24,895 nucleotides of DNA, taken from positions 1,618,770 to 1,643,664 of the forward strand of contig BFEA01000264.1 in NCBI GenBank assembly GCA_003427395.1. Direction: 5' to 3'. The notes beneath the pieces are model-generated. The model saw only the letters and a list, made by a program, of their open reading frames with translations. It was not told where the DNA came from and ran no database searches. The stretch is from Chara braunii (lineage: Eukaryota; Streptophyta; Charophyceae; Charales; Characeae). The position numbers and the translations under genes were made by a program. Below, in pieces: positions 1 to 9,626 of this stretch; position 1 is the stretch's first letter, and each line of letters starts with the position of its first letter.

Positions 1-32
<32 letters not shown>
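1..32. repeat. (CT)n microsatellite
   Basis: Sixteen uninterrupted CT dinucleotides open the window. The true length is unknown because the repeat meets the window edge. Confidence 0.98.
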
Positions 33-34
<2 letters not shown>

Positions 35-47
35 GCCAGCACACATC

Positions 48-101
48 GGCAGGCTCCGCCATGAGCAGCACAACGGCAGGCTCGGCCGTGAGCAGCACAA
101 C
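48..101. repeat. 27-bp tandem repeat, two copies
   Basis: Two adjacent 27-bp units begin GGCAGGCTC and end GAGCAGCACAAC. They differ at only a few positions (CCGCCAT versus GGCCGTG in the middle). The repeat lies directly after the CT microsatellite. No function is implied. Confidence 0.9.
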
Positions 102-281
102 GACAATAGCACGTACTGTTGCCGTTTCAAAGTAATGTTTGCATTAATCCGAAACGGGAACAGCCTTGATGTTGCCCGGGCCTGGGCCCTTGTCCCCTCC
201 ATCGAGTTGCCCCACGGCGGCACTGTGGCCCATACGGTCGTGGACCGCTAAAACGGTCGAAAAACACCTGAAATGACCCAT

Positions 282-282
<1 letters not shown>

Positions 283-313
<31 letters not shown>
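283..313. repeat. Poly-T tract (31 T)
   Basis: A run of 31 T is followed by GCA and a second T-run up to 325. On the minus strand this would read as a poly-A tail, but no retroposon body could be recognised upstream on that strand. Open frames across it are by-products of the homopolymer. Confidence 0.95.
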
Positions 314-315
<2 letters not shown>

Positions 316-357
316 ATTTTTTTTTGGCGACCAGCAAAATCAGAAAAAAACAAAAAA

Positions 358-398
358 ATATGGGCGTGCAGGGTTTTTTCAGCCCTGCACGCCCATAT
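358..398. repeat. Perfect 16-bp hairpin next to (AT)n
   Basis: Positions 358-373 (ATATGGGCGTGCAGGG) are the exact reverse complement of 383-398, with a 9-base T-rich loop. The right arm runs straight into an (AT)n tract ending near 418. The GC-rich stem with a T-rich loop could extrude as a cruciform or fold in RNA. It is not followed by a T-run typical of a bacterial terminator, and the context is eukaryotic. Confidence 0.9.
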
Positions 399-418
399 AT
401 ATATATACATATATATAT

Positions 419-945
419 TGCCCTAAAAAATACGAAAAAACAAATCCTGCACCAAACTCGGTCGTTCGGTCTTGGCCGAACCTGGCCGATTCGGCCGCCG
501 GGCACGGCCGCGGCCGAGTTATTGCCCCCGCCCGTGACCGGCCGTGCAATGTAGCCCTTAGCACCTTTGTAAGGCAGTCTACAGTGGTCGTATAAGACGT
601 TAGTGTGCATCTTGAGCAAGCCTCCAGTCTGTTTCCCGAACGAGATGATGGTACCGAGAGGAAGAACGTCGGCTGCTCCCTCAGCGTCTGGAAAGCAAGT
701 GGGTGGCATGAAAACAACTGGCCCAACACGGTTCCCTCAACAATGAAGTCCAAAAACCATTGTGCATCCCTCGTTTGGAAATATACTGAGGAGTAGATTG
801 CTGAAGAGGTCGTCCCTCCCAGGGGGCAGACGCCCCAGCGCTTGTAGATGTGTTCTTCGCGGACGCCATTTTACACCCAACCGTAGACCAAAACGGATGA
901 CCAGGAGGAAAGCCACGAGGTTTTCCTAAGAGTACAAAAGCAAAG
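419..945. other. Stretch without recognisable gene
   Basis: The first part (about 460-545) is rich in CGGCC and GGCCG words. The rest is mixed sequence. The minus strand is open from 709 to 248, and the part near 709-550 has a plausible protein-like composition, but it runs into the poly-T/AT tracts and matches no family I know. I do not call it a gene. Confidence 0.5.
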
Positions 946-1770
946 TGCGAACTAACTCGGAGTTGACGAAATGGAGGACCGAAACGACGTAAGAGATGGG
1001 TGTTTGAAATGCACACGAAGTCACAACAATTGGGTAAATGAGAGGAAAGACAACACTCCTTTGGCAGAGTGAGTTCGGAGGAAAGATAACAACTCCTCGG
1101 AAAGAGTGTGAACCAATTCGCTGTCCTCTAAACGAGGAAGAGTCGGTTTTGCTTCGGGAACGTGCGAACTAACTCGGAGTTTTAGGAATGAAGACCTCTA
1201 CAACAAGTACCGCATGGGTATCGACATGTGGGAACCAACTCGCAGTTCTGGAGACAAGACAAAACGACGTACGAGATGGGTGTTTGATATGCACACGAAG
1301 TCACAACAATTGGGTAAAGGAGAGGAAAGACAACACACCTTTGCCAGTGTGAGTTCGGAGGAAAGATAACAACTCCTCCAACTCGGAGTTCCGGAAACGA
1401 GAAAGTCACGTTTAAGATAGAGGCGGCTTGTCTTGGGGAAAGTGCGAACTAACTCGGAGTTGTCGAAATGAAAACCTGAAACACGTACGACATGGGTGTC
1501 TACAAGTGCGAACTAACTCCGAGTTCAGGATACGGAGGGCAACATCTCCTCCAACACTGCAGGTCATAAAGTGCGAACTAACTCGCAGTTGTGGAAATAA
1601 AGAACTGACTTTCAAGAAAGAGGCGTCTTATCTTGGGGAAACTGCGAATTAACTCGCAGTTGTGACTCCTCAAGCAGTATGGGTGGCAAACTGCGAACTA
1701 ACTCGCAGTTGTGGATCAGTTCCGACCTCGCTAGGATGGATGAAGAAAAACTGCGAGTTAATTCGGTCTT
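946..1770. repeat. Dispersed 20-22 bp palindromic motif, about nine copies
   Basis: Variants of GTGCGAACTAACTCGGAGTT or AACTGCGAACTAACTCGCAGTT start near 946, 1162, 1230, 1441, 1506, 1571, 1640, 1689 and 1749. The copies at 1640-1661 and 1689-1710 are perfect dyads with 8-bp arms (AACTGCGA/TCGCAGTT) around a 6-base centre. From 1441 on they recur every 49-68 bp, so they look like a decayed tandem array. Weaker relatives (GAATTGATTCG) occur near 1934 and 2189. The role is unknown. Confidence 0.8.
981..1378 (+). repeat. 118-bp direct repeat, two copies 280 bp apart
   Basis: Copy one is 981-1098 and copy two is 1261-1378. They are nearly identical, sharing words such as GCACACGAAGTCACAACAAT and GTGAGTTCGGAGGAAAGATA, with a handful of substitutions. 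The segment between them also carries the palindromic motif, so the unit is a roughly 280-bp duplication within the motif array. Confidence 0.85.
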
Positions 1771-1789
1771 CTAGAAGCGGCACGGACGA

Positions 1790-1793
<4 letters not shown>

Positions 1794-1878
<85 letters not shown>
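1794..1878. repeat. Compound (TA)n(TG)n microsatellite
   Basis: About 20 TA units (1794-1833) change directly into about 22 TG units (1834-1878). Peptides of alternating Cys-Val, Thr-His or Tyr-Ile read from it are artefacts. The tract sits at the end of the palindromic-motif array. Confidence 0.98.
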
Positions 1879-1879
<1 letters not shown>

Positions 1880-2079
1880 CGATACACATATGTGTCAGGT
1901 TGGCGACCTCACAAGGGACATGTGAACGAGAACCGAGAATTGATTCGGGGTTCATCATGGACACTGACGACTATAAGCTGCAAAGGAAATCCAGCACTTT
2001 TATACAAACAATATCATGGCAGCTTTATAATGTGCATAATATTGGTTCAGCTATTGTGAAAGGTAATCAAGCTACGAAG

Positions 2080-2656
2080 CGCGGATCGGTTATGGTAGAC
2101 GGAGGTGGAGGGTGAAGAAAAGATATCAGAACATGTGCGGTGGCGATAGCGAGACCGGACCTCTGGAGTTGAGAAACAACAAAACCGGGAATTGATTCGA
2201 GGTTCAACATGCGGCAATTGCGGCCTTATAGCGTGCAGGTAGAGACAGGGCATCTGGGGATCTGTTCGGACATCGTACACAGATTAGGACAACTTAAATA
2301 ACATGTCACCTTCGTCGTGCGTTGCGCGAACGACCAACGTCGCACGGATATGGATGTACGACGACTGAACCAGCTATGGTGGAGGGAAATCGAGCTACGA
2401 AGAGCGAACTGGCTATGGCGAATGGAAATCCAACTACGAAGAGCGAACCGGGTATGGCGAATGGAAATCGAGCTACGAAGAGCGAACCGAACACCATGCG
2501 GCAACTACGGCGTTGGCGGAAGAAGAGGGCGGTAGGAGCGAATTGAGCCAGGCGGAACCGGCTATGGGGGAAGGAGGTGGCGAGTGAAGACAAGATATCA
2601 AAACGCGCGCGGAAGCGATAGCGCGACTTGACCTGTGGAGCTGCCAAACAACAATA
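2080..2656 (+). repeat. About 107-bp direct repeat, copies 471 bp apart
   Basis: 2080-2186 and 2551-2656 align along their length, sharing GGAGGTGG, AAGATATCA, GCGATAGCG and AAACAACAA in the same order with many substitutions. Together with the 39-bp units between them they suggest a larger repeat unit of about 471 bp that has partly decayed. No gene is recognised here. Confidence 0.75.
2392..2500 (+). repeat. 39-bp tandem repeat, about 2.8 copies
   Basis: Units begin at 2392, 2431 and 2470 (exact 39-bp spacing) with the core CTACGAAGAGCGAAC followed by GGGTATGGCGAATGGAAATC or a variant. Because 39 is a multiple of three, a + frame around 2322-2546 reads as a 13-residue repeat (core ATKSEPGMANGN). 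That frame is short, and the repeat alone explains why it stays open. A more distant unit is seen near 2070-2115. Confidence 0.9.
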
Positions 2657-2686
2657 GCGATAACACGAGGGCTGCAACGCCTTTTA

Positions 2687-3329
2687 TACTTTCCAGCTGC
2701 AGACCTCACGTCGGGATCAAGGAGGGGTCGTATCGATTCGCATATCGCACGCCAGGGCCTATAAGATTCCAAGGCGTATAAGACGATAGGGCCTATGGTC
2801 AGAGGTACTGGAAATTGTCGGTCGTCAATCTACAATTTTCAATGGCGCAGATTAACGAAGCCCCTGACATGCCTGAGGCCCTAAAATCGTCGTCAACTCC
2901 GGGGTGCATTGATATGACACTTCCAGAAAACAAGAGACAGGCAAGGTCATGTTCGCTATTGAAGTCTGTGCCATCGATCGACACGATCCGACGTACAAAG
3001 TGGAGCTTCATTACCCCCCCGAGGTCAAGCACATAAATCCGGCGCAGCGGTTCGTTGCGCACCGAAGTCAGGCGACGGTCCTTTGTCCGCCGGGGCGCGG
3101 TGAGTCATTGCGCACCGAGGCCAACACTGGAAATCTATAAGTTCTGCTCTCGCAGTCAGTGGGACATTTCGCAAATGTCAAAGTCGTTGGATATTGAAAG
3201 TCTGCAATCCATTCCAACGCTCGCCATGCGCCATCGCCATCGTGGCGCAAAGCCATATCCTCCATCGATGTGCTTAGCTCATTGCCATCGTAGCACTTAG
3301 CTCATCGCCTTCACGCTCGCTTGACTATC
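2687..3329. other. Stretch without recognisable gene; weak ORFs only
   Basis: Short overlapping + frames (2815-3036 and 2949-3140) and a minus frame (3062-2799) have protein-like composition but contradict one another and match no family I recognise. They might be scraps of a frameshifted coding region. From about 3215 the sequence turns into CATCG/GCCATCG-rich simple sequence leading into the 30-bp tandem repeat. Confidence 0.4.
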
Positions 3330-3449
3330 GCAGCGCTGAGAATCGCTATCGCTCTCATCGCAGCGCTGACCATCGCTATCGCTGCCATCACAGCGTTGGC
3401 CATCGTTATCCGTTCCATCGCCGCGCCATCTTTCTCATCGTTGCGCTGT
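3330..3449 (+). repeat. 30-bp tandem repeat, about four copies, abutting the LTR end
   Basis: Units start at 3330, 3360, 3390 and 3420 with GCAGCGCTGA-like openings followed by CATCGCTATCGCTGCCATC-like sequence. The last unit runs into the minus-strand LTR terminus at 3447 (GCGCTGTCGAGC). The + frame gives a hydrophobic 10-residue repeat (AALTIAIAAI type), a by-product of the period being divisible by three. Confidence 0.85.
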
Positions 3450-4069
3450 CGAGCGCATTGGTCCGTCACCGCACGGGGCAGCGCGGGACCCTCCCGACCG
3501 CGTCACGCAGCATTTGGTTTAAGTCCTTCGTCGCAAATATACATGGAGCTTCCGCAAGCCGCTCCGGCCGAGTGCGCCAGCCATACCTCCCGCTAGCCCC
3601 TACGACAGGATAGCGCCTACGCGAGGCACGACTTACCTCCACCTTACGGGAACTGTCACCTCCCTTCGGCGGGCGTATCCCCGCCGAACTACCAGTCCAC
3701 AATACGAAAGTTAATTAGTTGCAATCGCAGAGGTGGACCAGCCAAGGGCGTTTGTCGTTCGTTGTAGCATAGGGGGTACACGCGGTAATACGCCTCTATT
3801 GGACCCGCACACGAACCGCTTGGGGGGCTGAGGTCCCAAGCGCGACTCGTCGTCGGTCGGCTAGGGCGTATCCCACTCACCACGTATACACCACTCCACA
3901 AACACAAAACAAAACACACACACACACATCAAACAACGCGACAACACTCTTAGTCCCTAAGTGGCCATCCCTTAGTTTTCCGGTGCGGAAATCAGATTCG
4001 CGACACTCGAGAGACTTAGTATAAAATCGCGCGGATGCAGGACCTACTCATATCGACTGGCAATGCAAA

Positions 4070-4137
4070 CGTACGCAAGCAGTCGCAATGATGGCGTACT
4101 ATACGTACGCAAGCAGTCGCAATGATGACGTACTATG
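4070..4137. repeat. 34-bp tandem duplication, left arm only
   Basis: CGTACGCAAGCAGTCGCAAT and the next 14 bases occur twice, starting at 4070 and 4104, with one or two differences. The matching place in the right arm (about 17927-17960) has one copy, so the duplication arose in the left LTR after the two copies separated. Confidence 0.9.
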
Positions 4138-5240
4138 TAGTACCCATACTCATGCGGTTCTCGTTAATCTTGAGGGCCGTATTCGACGCTCAAGTGTCGG
4201 CTGACATTCGCCTTGAGGGTTAATCTCTCAACGCTGGACAACCACCATGCGTGGTTGAAGACCACACACCCTCTTCTGCACTCTGTGTAGAGTGCGTGGT
4301 ACACAGGTCCATACCTGTGGTGGCAGTTGTTTCTTACCGCCTTGGAGATGAGCCCCATTCCAGGCCTGGACAGAAGTCAAATGGTTTGACTTTTACGGTT
4401 GTCACGGACTACAACGTCCAACTATAAAAACAAAAAAAAGTAAGGCATAAAAGAGGATCTTCCTCTTCTCTCGAGCCATAATCTGGTTGACCCTTGCACA
4501 CGATCGCAGAAAGCCCCGCGCATACCCAAGGCAAATACAAAAATTATACATAAGGTTTATTTATATAGGACGATCAGTCCTCACAGTCACAGTGGGACTC
4601 CTCTCAGCCATATATGTATGTAATCGCAGGCAGTCAGATCCTCAGTCAGAACCACAAGCATACATGCAATCACATCAAAGATTCAACAAAAATCCACACA
4701 CTACACGGGGTCAACTTCAACCATTCTCTATGCTCATACCCCTCGCTTTAGCCATATAAACCTCACTTTTGTGCAACTCCCCACAATAAATACTCACTAC
4801 TTTTGTTAAATAGCCATTCAATAAAGTCCGGGTGAAAACACAATGAAACAAGTCAAACCACAGGGCTAAAGCCTTTAGGTTGAGCGACAAGAGTGGATTG
4901 GAGTTGAATCGTAAACCGACGAATCGGCAACCGACGTGTTATCAGTGATAACAGAAGATGATCCTCGTAGGATCAAGCTGAAGCTAGTCCAAATCCTGAA
5001 TCAAATGGTCAAGAGGACTTGTAACACATGACAGACCAATCCCGAGGCTAAAGTCATAAGTGTATGGAGAATACAACTCTATAACACATTCTCATCCAAT
5101 ATCCTTCTAATTGACTAAGCTTGAATCTACCTTTAGCAGTGCCCAAAGCAAAGGTAGACCCTGACATAATCTCGCCTATACAGAGTGGATTGTCAGAATC
5201 GCCACCTGTCAAAATATAACCTATCTCCTTTAAACTAAGA

Positions 5241-5560
5241 AAATTTCGGCAGTGCTTCCCGTAGGAAAAGTGTCATTCCAGAATTTATATCAGTCCGAAT
5301 ATAAAACGAGAAATAGTCTTTGACTTTCCAAAGTTCAATTTTGTCTAACTCTCTGAATCAGCAAAAATTTTGGCAGCACTCCGTTTAGAAAAGAAGACTT
5401 CCCAGACTTTTACTAAGTCATATATGAACTTTAGACAAGTTGAACTTTGAAAGGTGAAAAGTTGACTAACTCCTTGGATTCGCAGAAATTTCGGCAGCGC
5501 TTCCCGTAGAGAAAGTAGCTTACCAAAATTTATACAAATCCAAGTATAACAAAGGATCCC
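5241..5560. repeat. 121-124 bp tandem units in the left LTR
   Basis: Three units begin at 5241, 5365 and 5486 with AAATTT(C/T)GGCAG, followed by GCGCTTCCCGTAG-like sequence. The last is partial. Unit one ends with TTTCCAAAGTTCAATTTTGTC and unit two contains its near reverse complement (around 5433-5456), so an inverted pair is nested in the tandem array. The right arm holds the same units at about 16545-16835 on the opposite strand. Confidence 0.85.
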
Positions 5561-5838
5561 TGAAAATGCGAGAATTGATCCAAGTAAAATAAACTTAGCT
5601 CAGAAAATGCAGGAATTGAAACTAACTCCTATCGCTCTAGCATGTGGCAAGCAACTACAGCAATTACCTGTCAGGCTGAAACTCAGACCAAGTAGTAGCC
5701 TCATTCAGTCACACGCAGGCCAAACCACAAGGGTAAGTACCCTCACCAGCCCCAAGTCAATCTGAACAGACAATAGTTCATAGTCTTTCAATACTTTACC
5801 CCTTTTATACCCTGCTTACATAAGGCGTAAGGTCAGGT

Positions 5839-6653
5839 CATCCAATCTTATGGAACATGCTTGACTCATCCATCAAGTATACACGAACAGGTTGCACAAC
5901 TACTTTTCTCTTCCTTTGGGCATATGACTAAGTCATTCATCTTAGAAACAATGCTTAGTTGCTCTAAAACTGTTTAATATCCCAATCATATATATCTCTC
6001 TGAACGTAGTATTCAAAAACTGAGCATAGGACTGAGTCATTCATCTTAGAAACAAAGCTCAGCCTGCCTAAAGTTACCTTCATTTGTACTCTTAGTTATA
6101 CTCTCTTCAATTTTATGATAAGCTATAGTCAGGTCATCCAATCTTATGGAACCCTTGCTTGACTAGCCTGTTCTTAAGTAAAATAGTAATAAAAATATAG
6201 CCAAATTATAACCTTTTGGGTTCCAGCATGTGCGAGGCATTGGGTCAGACCATCCAATCTTATGGAACATATCAAGTCCTCTGCCAGGTTCGTTTCTCTC
6301 TGATCAGTTGTGCGTGGCATGAATCCAAGGCCATCCAATCTTATGGAACATGCCTCGCCCCCAGCCAAAGTTACTCCCTGAGAACAAAAGCAGGAAGAGA
6401 CTGAGTCATCCAATCTTATGGAACTTGCTCAGACCTCCTCGCTCAGAAATTAATGAAACAGAGTAAAACCCAATTAAACAAGGCTACCAAACCATCCAAT
6501 CTTATGGAACAATGCTTGGCTCCTAAAAGTCAACCACAGTCAAACCCTCACAAGTTAGAGCAATCAAATCATCCAATCTTATGAAACTTGTCTGATTCTC
6601 AATGCAATTCGAAAAATAAAACACAGCAGTCAGGCCATCTAATCTTATGGAAC
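5839..6653 (-). repeat. Eight copies of an 18-base motif, spaced about 66-116 bp after the first
   Basis: CATCCAATCTTATGGAAC or a one- or two-base variant starts at 5839, 6135, 6251, 6332, 6407, 6493, 6570 and 6636. Each copy is usually framed by TCAG or TCA on the left and TTGACT or TTGCTT on the right, giving a weak outer stem. Spacers are not conserved. In the other arm the same array is mostly a different motif (see 15337-16240), which suggests homogenisation within this array. It is not a CRISPR: the repeats are short, the spacers irregular, and no cas genes are present. Confidence 0.9.
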
Positions 6654-6659
6654 AATGCT

Positions 6660-8330
6660 TGACCCTATAAGACCCTTCTAATCACAAACAAAACCACCTT
6701 TCTCCCAACCTTCCCCCTGATGCAACCCCCCCTTTGTTCACAATCTGCCTTCAGGCAATCTACAAAACTGAAATTGAGATTGCAAAGGCATTCCCTTACT
6801 TGGTCTGACTTATGTCCTGAAAGTCAAACTAAAGTCAAAGTAGGGGAACATGCAACACACTCAGCCAACTATAGAAAGATGTACATATAGGGGATATACC
6901 TGGGTTTATAGAGGGGAAGTAATGGTTATCTTTTAGTTCCCTGCCTCCAAAACTCCTCCTGAGTTCCGCCAGAGCTCCCGCAATCGGTGGGTTGACTCCC
7001 CTTAGAGTCTTGACGCGGACCTACGGGTTGCAATCCCACCTGCCGCCTTCCTCTCAGAACAAAGACTAGACTTAGAATTAGAAGGCCATAAGTAAAGAGT
7101 TTAAGTCCCCCAGATCCAAGGAGGGTGCGCTCAGACTCGTGTGAGAGGGCCTCGGTTTCTTGACACGCCTGAGGGCCCCGCAATGGTGGCCAACACATTT
7201 AATAGCTTGGTCAACCCGTAGTGTAATAGCACTCCGACATTCCTTTAAGTCGCAGCAACAACCCCTCCCCTTCTTGTAGAGTCCGATTACTCCCCCAAGT
7301 TGTTTCCCGTTGTCCGCAGAAACAGCAGCCCCCCCCCTGTATTCCGAACTGCCCATACTACCGTAGAGGATCACAGTCTCGCCAGAAGTACCAGGTTGCG
7401 TCCCACTTGTAACCAGGCTGTAGTAACGCAGTCTAGAAGAGTTGTGTTCGAGTACAGTCTACCTTCTACGCTCTATCCGAAGTACAACAAGGGCTTGGAT
7501 GGCTCACTGCTCGCACAACAATGTGTGTATGCATCAGGCACAGCGAGCTCGTGGTGCCACAGTCTTACAACAGTAAGCAACAGTCTGCATGGCCAGCTTC
7601 GCATGGTCATACCAACAGGAAGCTCAACGACAGTGGCTTACTAGACAACGGCTTATCCGTCAGCCCCAACTGCCAAACATATCTGCAGCCCCTTCGGCCG
7701 GCGGGCAGGTAAGCCTCCAGCCTCAGCTGCGGCTTGTCACTTCTCGTTCAGTGAAACCAACGCCTCTCTTGCTCGAACCCGCCAATTGACAGTCCACTCC
7801 AGCGGCCAAGTAGCAATGCCTCAAACACACCTCCCCCCCTGGTATAGCCGTATGCCCAGCAATCTGCCTAGCTTGATCTCAGCAGCAGGCACAATTCAAG
7901 ATGAAACGCCACTTCCACAACTCACGGACCATCGTACAGTCCGCATTGGGTTGCAGCTAGCGACCTACAGAGTCGGAATGCCTGTAAAGGCCCTTCAGTC
8001 GGCCCCGACAGCAGCTCAACCGTTGCAAGCTCGGAAAGGGAACTCGGTCGGAATCAGTGGCAAGAAAGAGAGCAACCCACGAAGATGGTCTGAACTCTAT
8101 GGCTACAGACCTCGCTCCTCCACTCCACGACTGGTGCCAAACAAACGTCGAACCCCCGTCGAGAAGGAGGTCAGGTGCACACTCTTCTCTCCCTTACGTT
8201 CTATCCCCCGTCTTCGTAGCTCGCTCTCTTACTGTGTCTGTCGATCGCAGGAGCATCGTACTGGTCAGCGGCGGACCTCTAGCCCCGCGGCTTTGTGTTT
8301 TCGCCCCTCCAATCGCTAGAACGAGCAAAC
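6660..8330. other. Left LTR interior without recognisable gene
   Basis: 6930-7210 matches 14760-15060 in reverse complement. Beyond that, to about 8330, the + strand is rich in CAA/CAG-like words and has long stop-poor frames (for example 7786-8319). The matching frame is not kept in the other arm, and the composition (Ser, Pro, Arg, Gln rich) fits chance openness of a purine/pyrimidine-biased strand. I call no gene here. Confidence 0.5.
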
Positions 8331-8336
8331 TCACAT

Positions 8337-8920
8337 GAATCTTCCGTTAGAACGGGGGTATGTTCATCGTCCTTCTTCGATCTCCCCACCTCTGAATTCA
8401 TCTGGCTAAGACTCCAGCCAGATTCATGTGCTTCTCTTAGCACCTGACCTGGAATAGTCATCCTCTTCCATGAACACACCTAGGCCAAGGTGACAGCAAG
8501 CGGGCCAGCCCGCCCCTGCCCTTGCCCTGTTAGCGGCCGATGTGCCTAACGAGGATGAATCTTCCGCTAGACCGCGGAAAGATACATTCCGTTTGTACTT
8601 CGTCCCCTACACGCTGCTCCTTCTCTTGCTAACCCCTCATCTACTAATCGTATCGCCAAACTAACTTCACTATCCTACTTGCAGCTATAGAAAACCCCAC
8701 TTAGCACCCCCTCCTCGCCTGATTCCCTCCGGAAGCGAGTGGGATGTGCGTTTTCCACTTCCTTCCTCCTTCACTCTCGCCATCTCCACGCAACCCGTTC
8801 TTCACTAATCTCCTTTTCTATTAACTTCCGTACTAATCCGATCGTAGATCCCTACTCACCCGCCCCCAAAATCTCAAAAACACGCTTTTTCTCACCCGAT
8901 TTCATCACGGATCGGGTGAG
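8337..8920. repeat. Hairpin series in the left LTR
   Basis: Four hairpins lie at 8337-8365 (core CCGTT-AG-AACGG), 8560-8582 (CTTCCGC/GCGGAAAG), 8714-8739 (CTCGC/GCGAG) and 8891-8920 (CTCACCCGAT/ATCGGGTGAG, a perfect 10-bp stem). The last two centres are about 179 bp apart. The three rightmost correspond in order to the right-arm hairpins at 13416-13447, 13239-13268 and 13060-13089. Shared flanks such as TTCTTCACTAA and CTATTAAC confirm the alignment. Confidence 0.75.
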
Positions 8921-9217
8921 TTTCGTGTTTCCCGCTCCCTCTGGTCCAGCTCGCACCCACCATAGTTCACTTTGTCCCCGCCTGCACCTGGCACGCCTTC
9001 CCGTCCAGATCCACTCTGCCCGTTCTTGCCACCCCGCCGGTCTCGTCTCCTCCCTTTCGCTGCGTCCGCTGGTCCGTCCCTCCGCCTTACCTCTCTGTGC
9101 CTGGCGCTCGTCACACGTTGCCTCCCCGACCAGCGCTGTTTTCCTACAGCGCCCGACTGTACAGCGCCCGACCTTCTACACGCCACCTCAAACTCCGCTA
9201 TATCTTCACTTTCTAAC

Positions 9218-9246
9218 GTACCTGGCGCCACTTTGCGCCCAGGTTC
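9218..9246. repeat. GTACCTGG hairpin (left arm)
   Basis: GTACCTGGCGC pairs with GCGCCCAGGT, with one bulged base, around the loop CACTTT. The right LTR carries the equivalent hairpin at 12784-12812 with the same stem and bulge but a different loop. This is the innermost point at which the two arms clearly correspond. Confidence 0.85.
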
Positions 9247-9435
9247 ACGCCGCCTATTTTCTCTTCTTACTAACACTCACCTGTGAAACCGTATAAGCGC
9301 GCGCTTAAAGTACCCTGCGCCGCGCTCAATAGCGCTCAAAGCGGTTTAAGGCCCGCGCGCGCGTCGAAAAATCAGCGCAGGGGCGTCACGGGGTTGCGGG
9401 TGGGCAGGGGATGCCATCGGGCCGTTTACGCGCGC

Positions 9436-9454
9436 AAAAAAAAAAAAAAAAAAA
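9436..9454 (+). repeat. A19 tract
   Basis: Nineteen A follow CGCGCG-rich sequence and are themselves followed by unrelated sequence. The tract could be a retroposon tail, but the 150 bases upstream show no Pol III A/B boxes, so I do not call a SINE. Confidence 0.9.
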
Positions 9455-9499
9455 CTACCCTCCCCAACCGTTTTCGAGTCCAGTCCCCTCCGGAGTTCA

Positions 9500-9560
9500 C
9501 ACTGCAGTCCAAACTCCTCGGTCGCCTGCATGTCGTGAGGCAGAGTTTGTCACTGCAGTG
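9500..9560. repeat. 61-bp imperfect hairpin
   Basis: CACTGCAGT(CC)AAACTC on the left pairs with GAGTTTG(T)CACTGCAGTG on the right, giving about 16 bp of stem with small bulges and a loop of roughly 25 bases. It lies just before an A-rich tract (9595-9625) and the larger foldback at 9627. Confidence 0.8.
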
Positions 9561-9626
9561 TAGTCATCGACGTGGGACGGGCAGGCCGTTTTCCAAAAAT
9601 AAAAAAAAAATAAAAAAAAAGAAAAG

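Larger units (their letters stand above)
3447..9260 (-). mobile_element. Diverged LTR copy in minus orientation (left inverted arm)
   Basis: Read on the minus strand this segment aligns collinearly with 12780-18600, the + strand LTR. Anchors include the LTR terminus TGTCGAGCGCAT at 3447 (partner ends at 18600), the cytosine- and cysteine-free pyrimidine/purine blocks near 3700-3860 (partner 18180-18320), TTATCAGTGATAACAG near 4939 (partner near 17117), the CGGCAGCGCTTCCCGTAG units at 5240-5560 (partner 16560-16835), the CATCCAATCTTATGG array (partner 15340-16240), 6930-7210 (partner 14760-15060) and 8700-9246 (partner 12784-13270). Similarity is hard to follow by eye between about 7220 and 8330. 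Substitutions and indels are common, so this is an older or different subfamily copy. The part matching the first 1.9 kb of the + strand LTR is missing, so the copy is truncated near 9260. Confidence 0.85.

Noticed and set aside
1832-2115. Cys-Val repeat peptides
   Set aside because: They are translations of the TG microsatellite.
5839-6653. CRISPR-like array of repeats
   Set aside because: The repeat is only 18 bases, spacing varies from 66 to about 296 bp, there are no cas genes, the context is eukaryotic, and the array sits inside an LTR.
7786-8319. 177-codon + frame
   Set aside because: It has the most protein-like composition of the LTR frames, but no motif, no counterpart frame in the other arm and no splice support were seen.
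8739-9296. 185-codon + frame in the left LTR
   Set aside because: It is rich in Ser, Pro, Leu, Arg and His and comes from a pyrimidine-rich strand. The homologous right-arm hairpin region is read in a different frame, so the frame is not conserved.
9290-9454. Possible SINE ending in A19
   Set aside because: No Pol III A or B box, no recognisable tRNA or 5S head, and no target-site duplication was seen.
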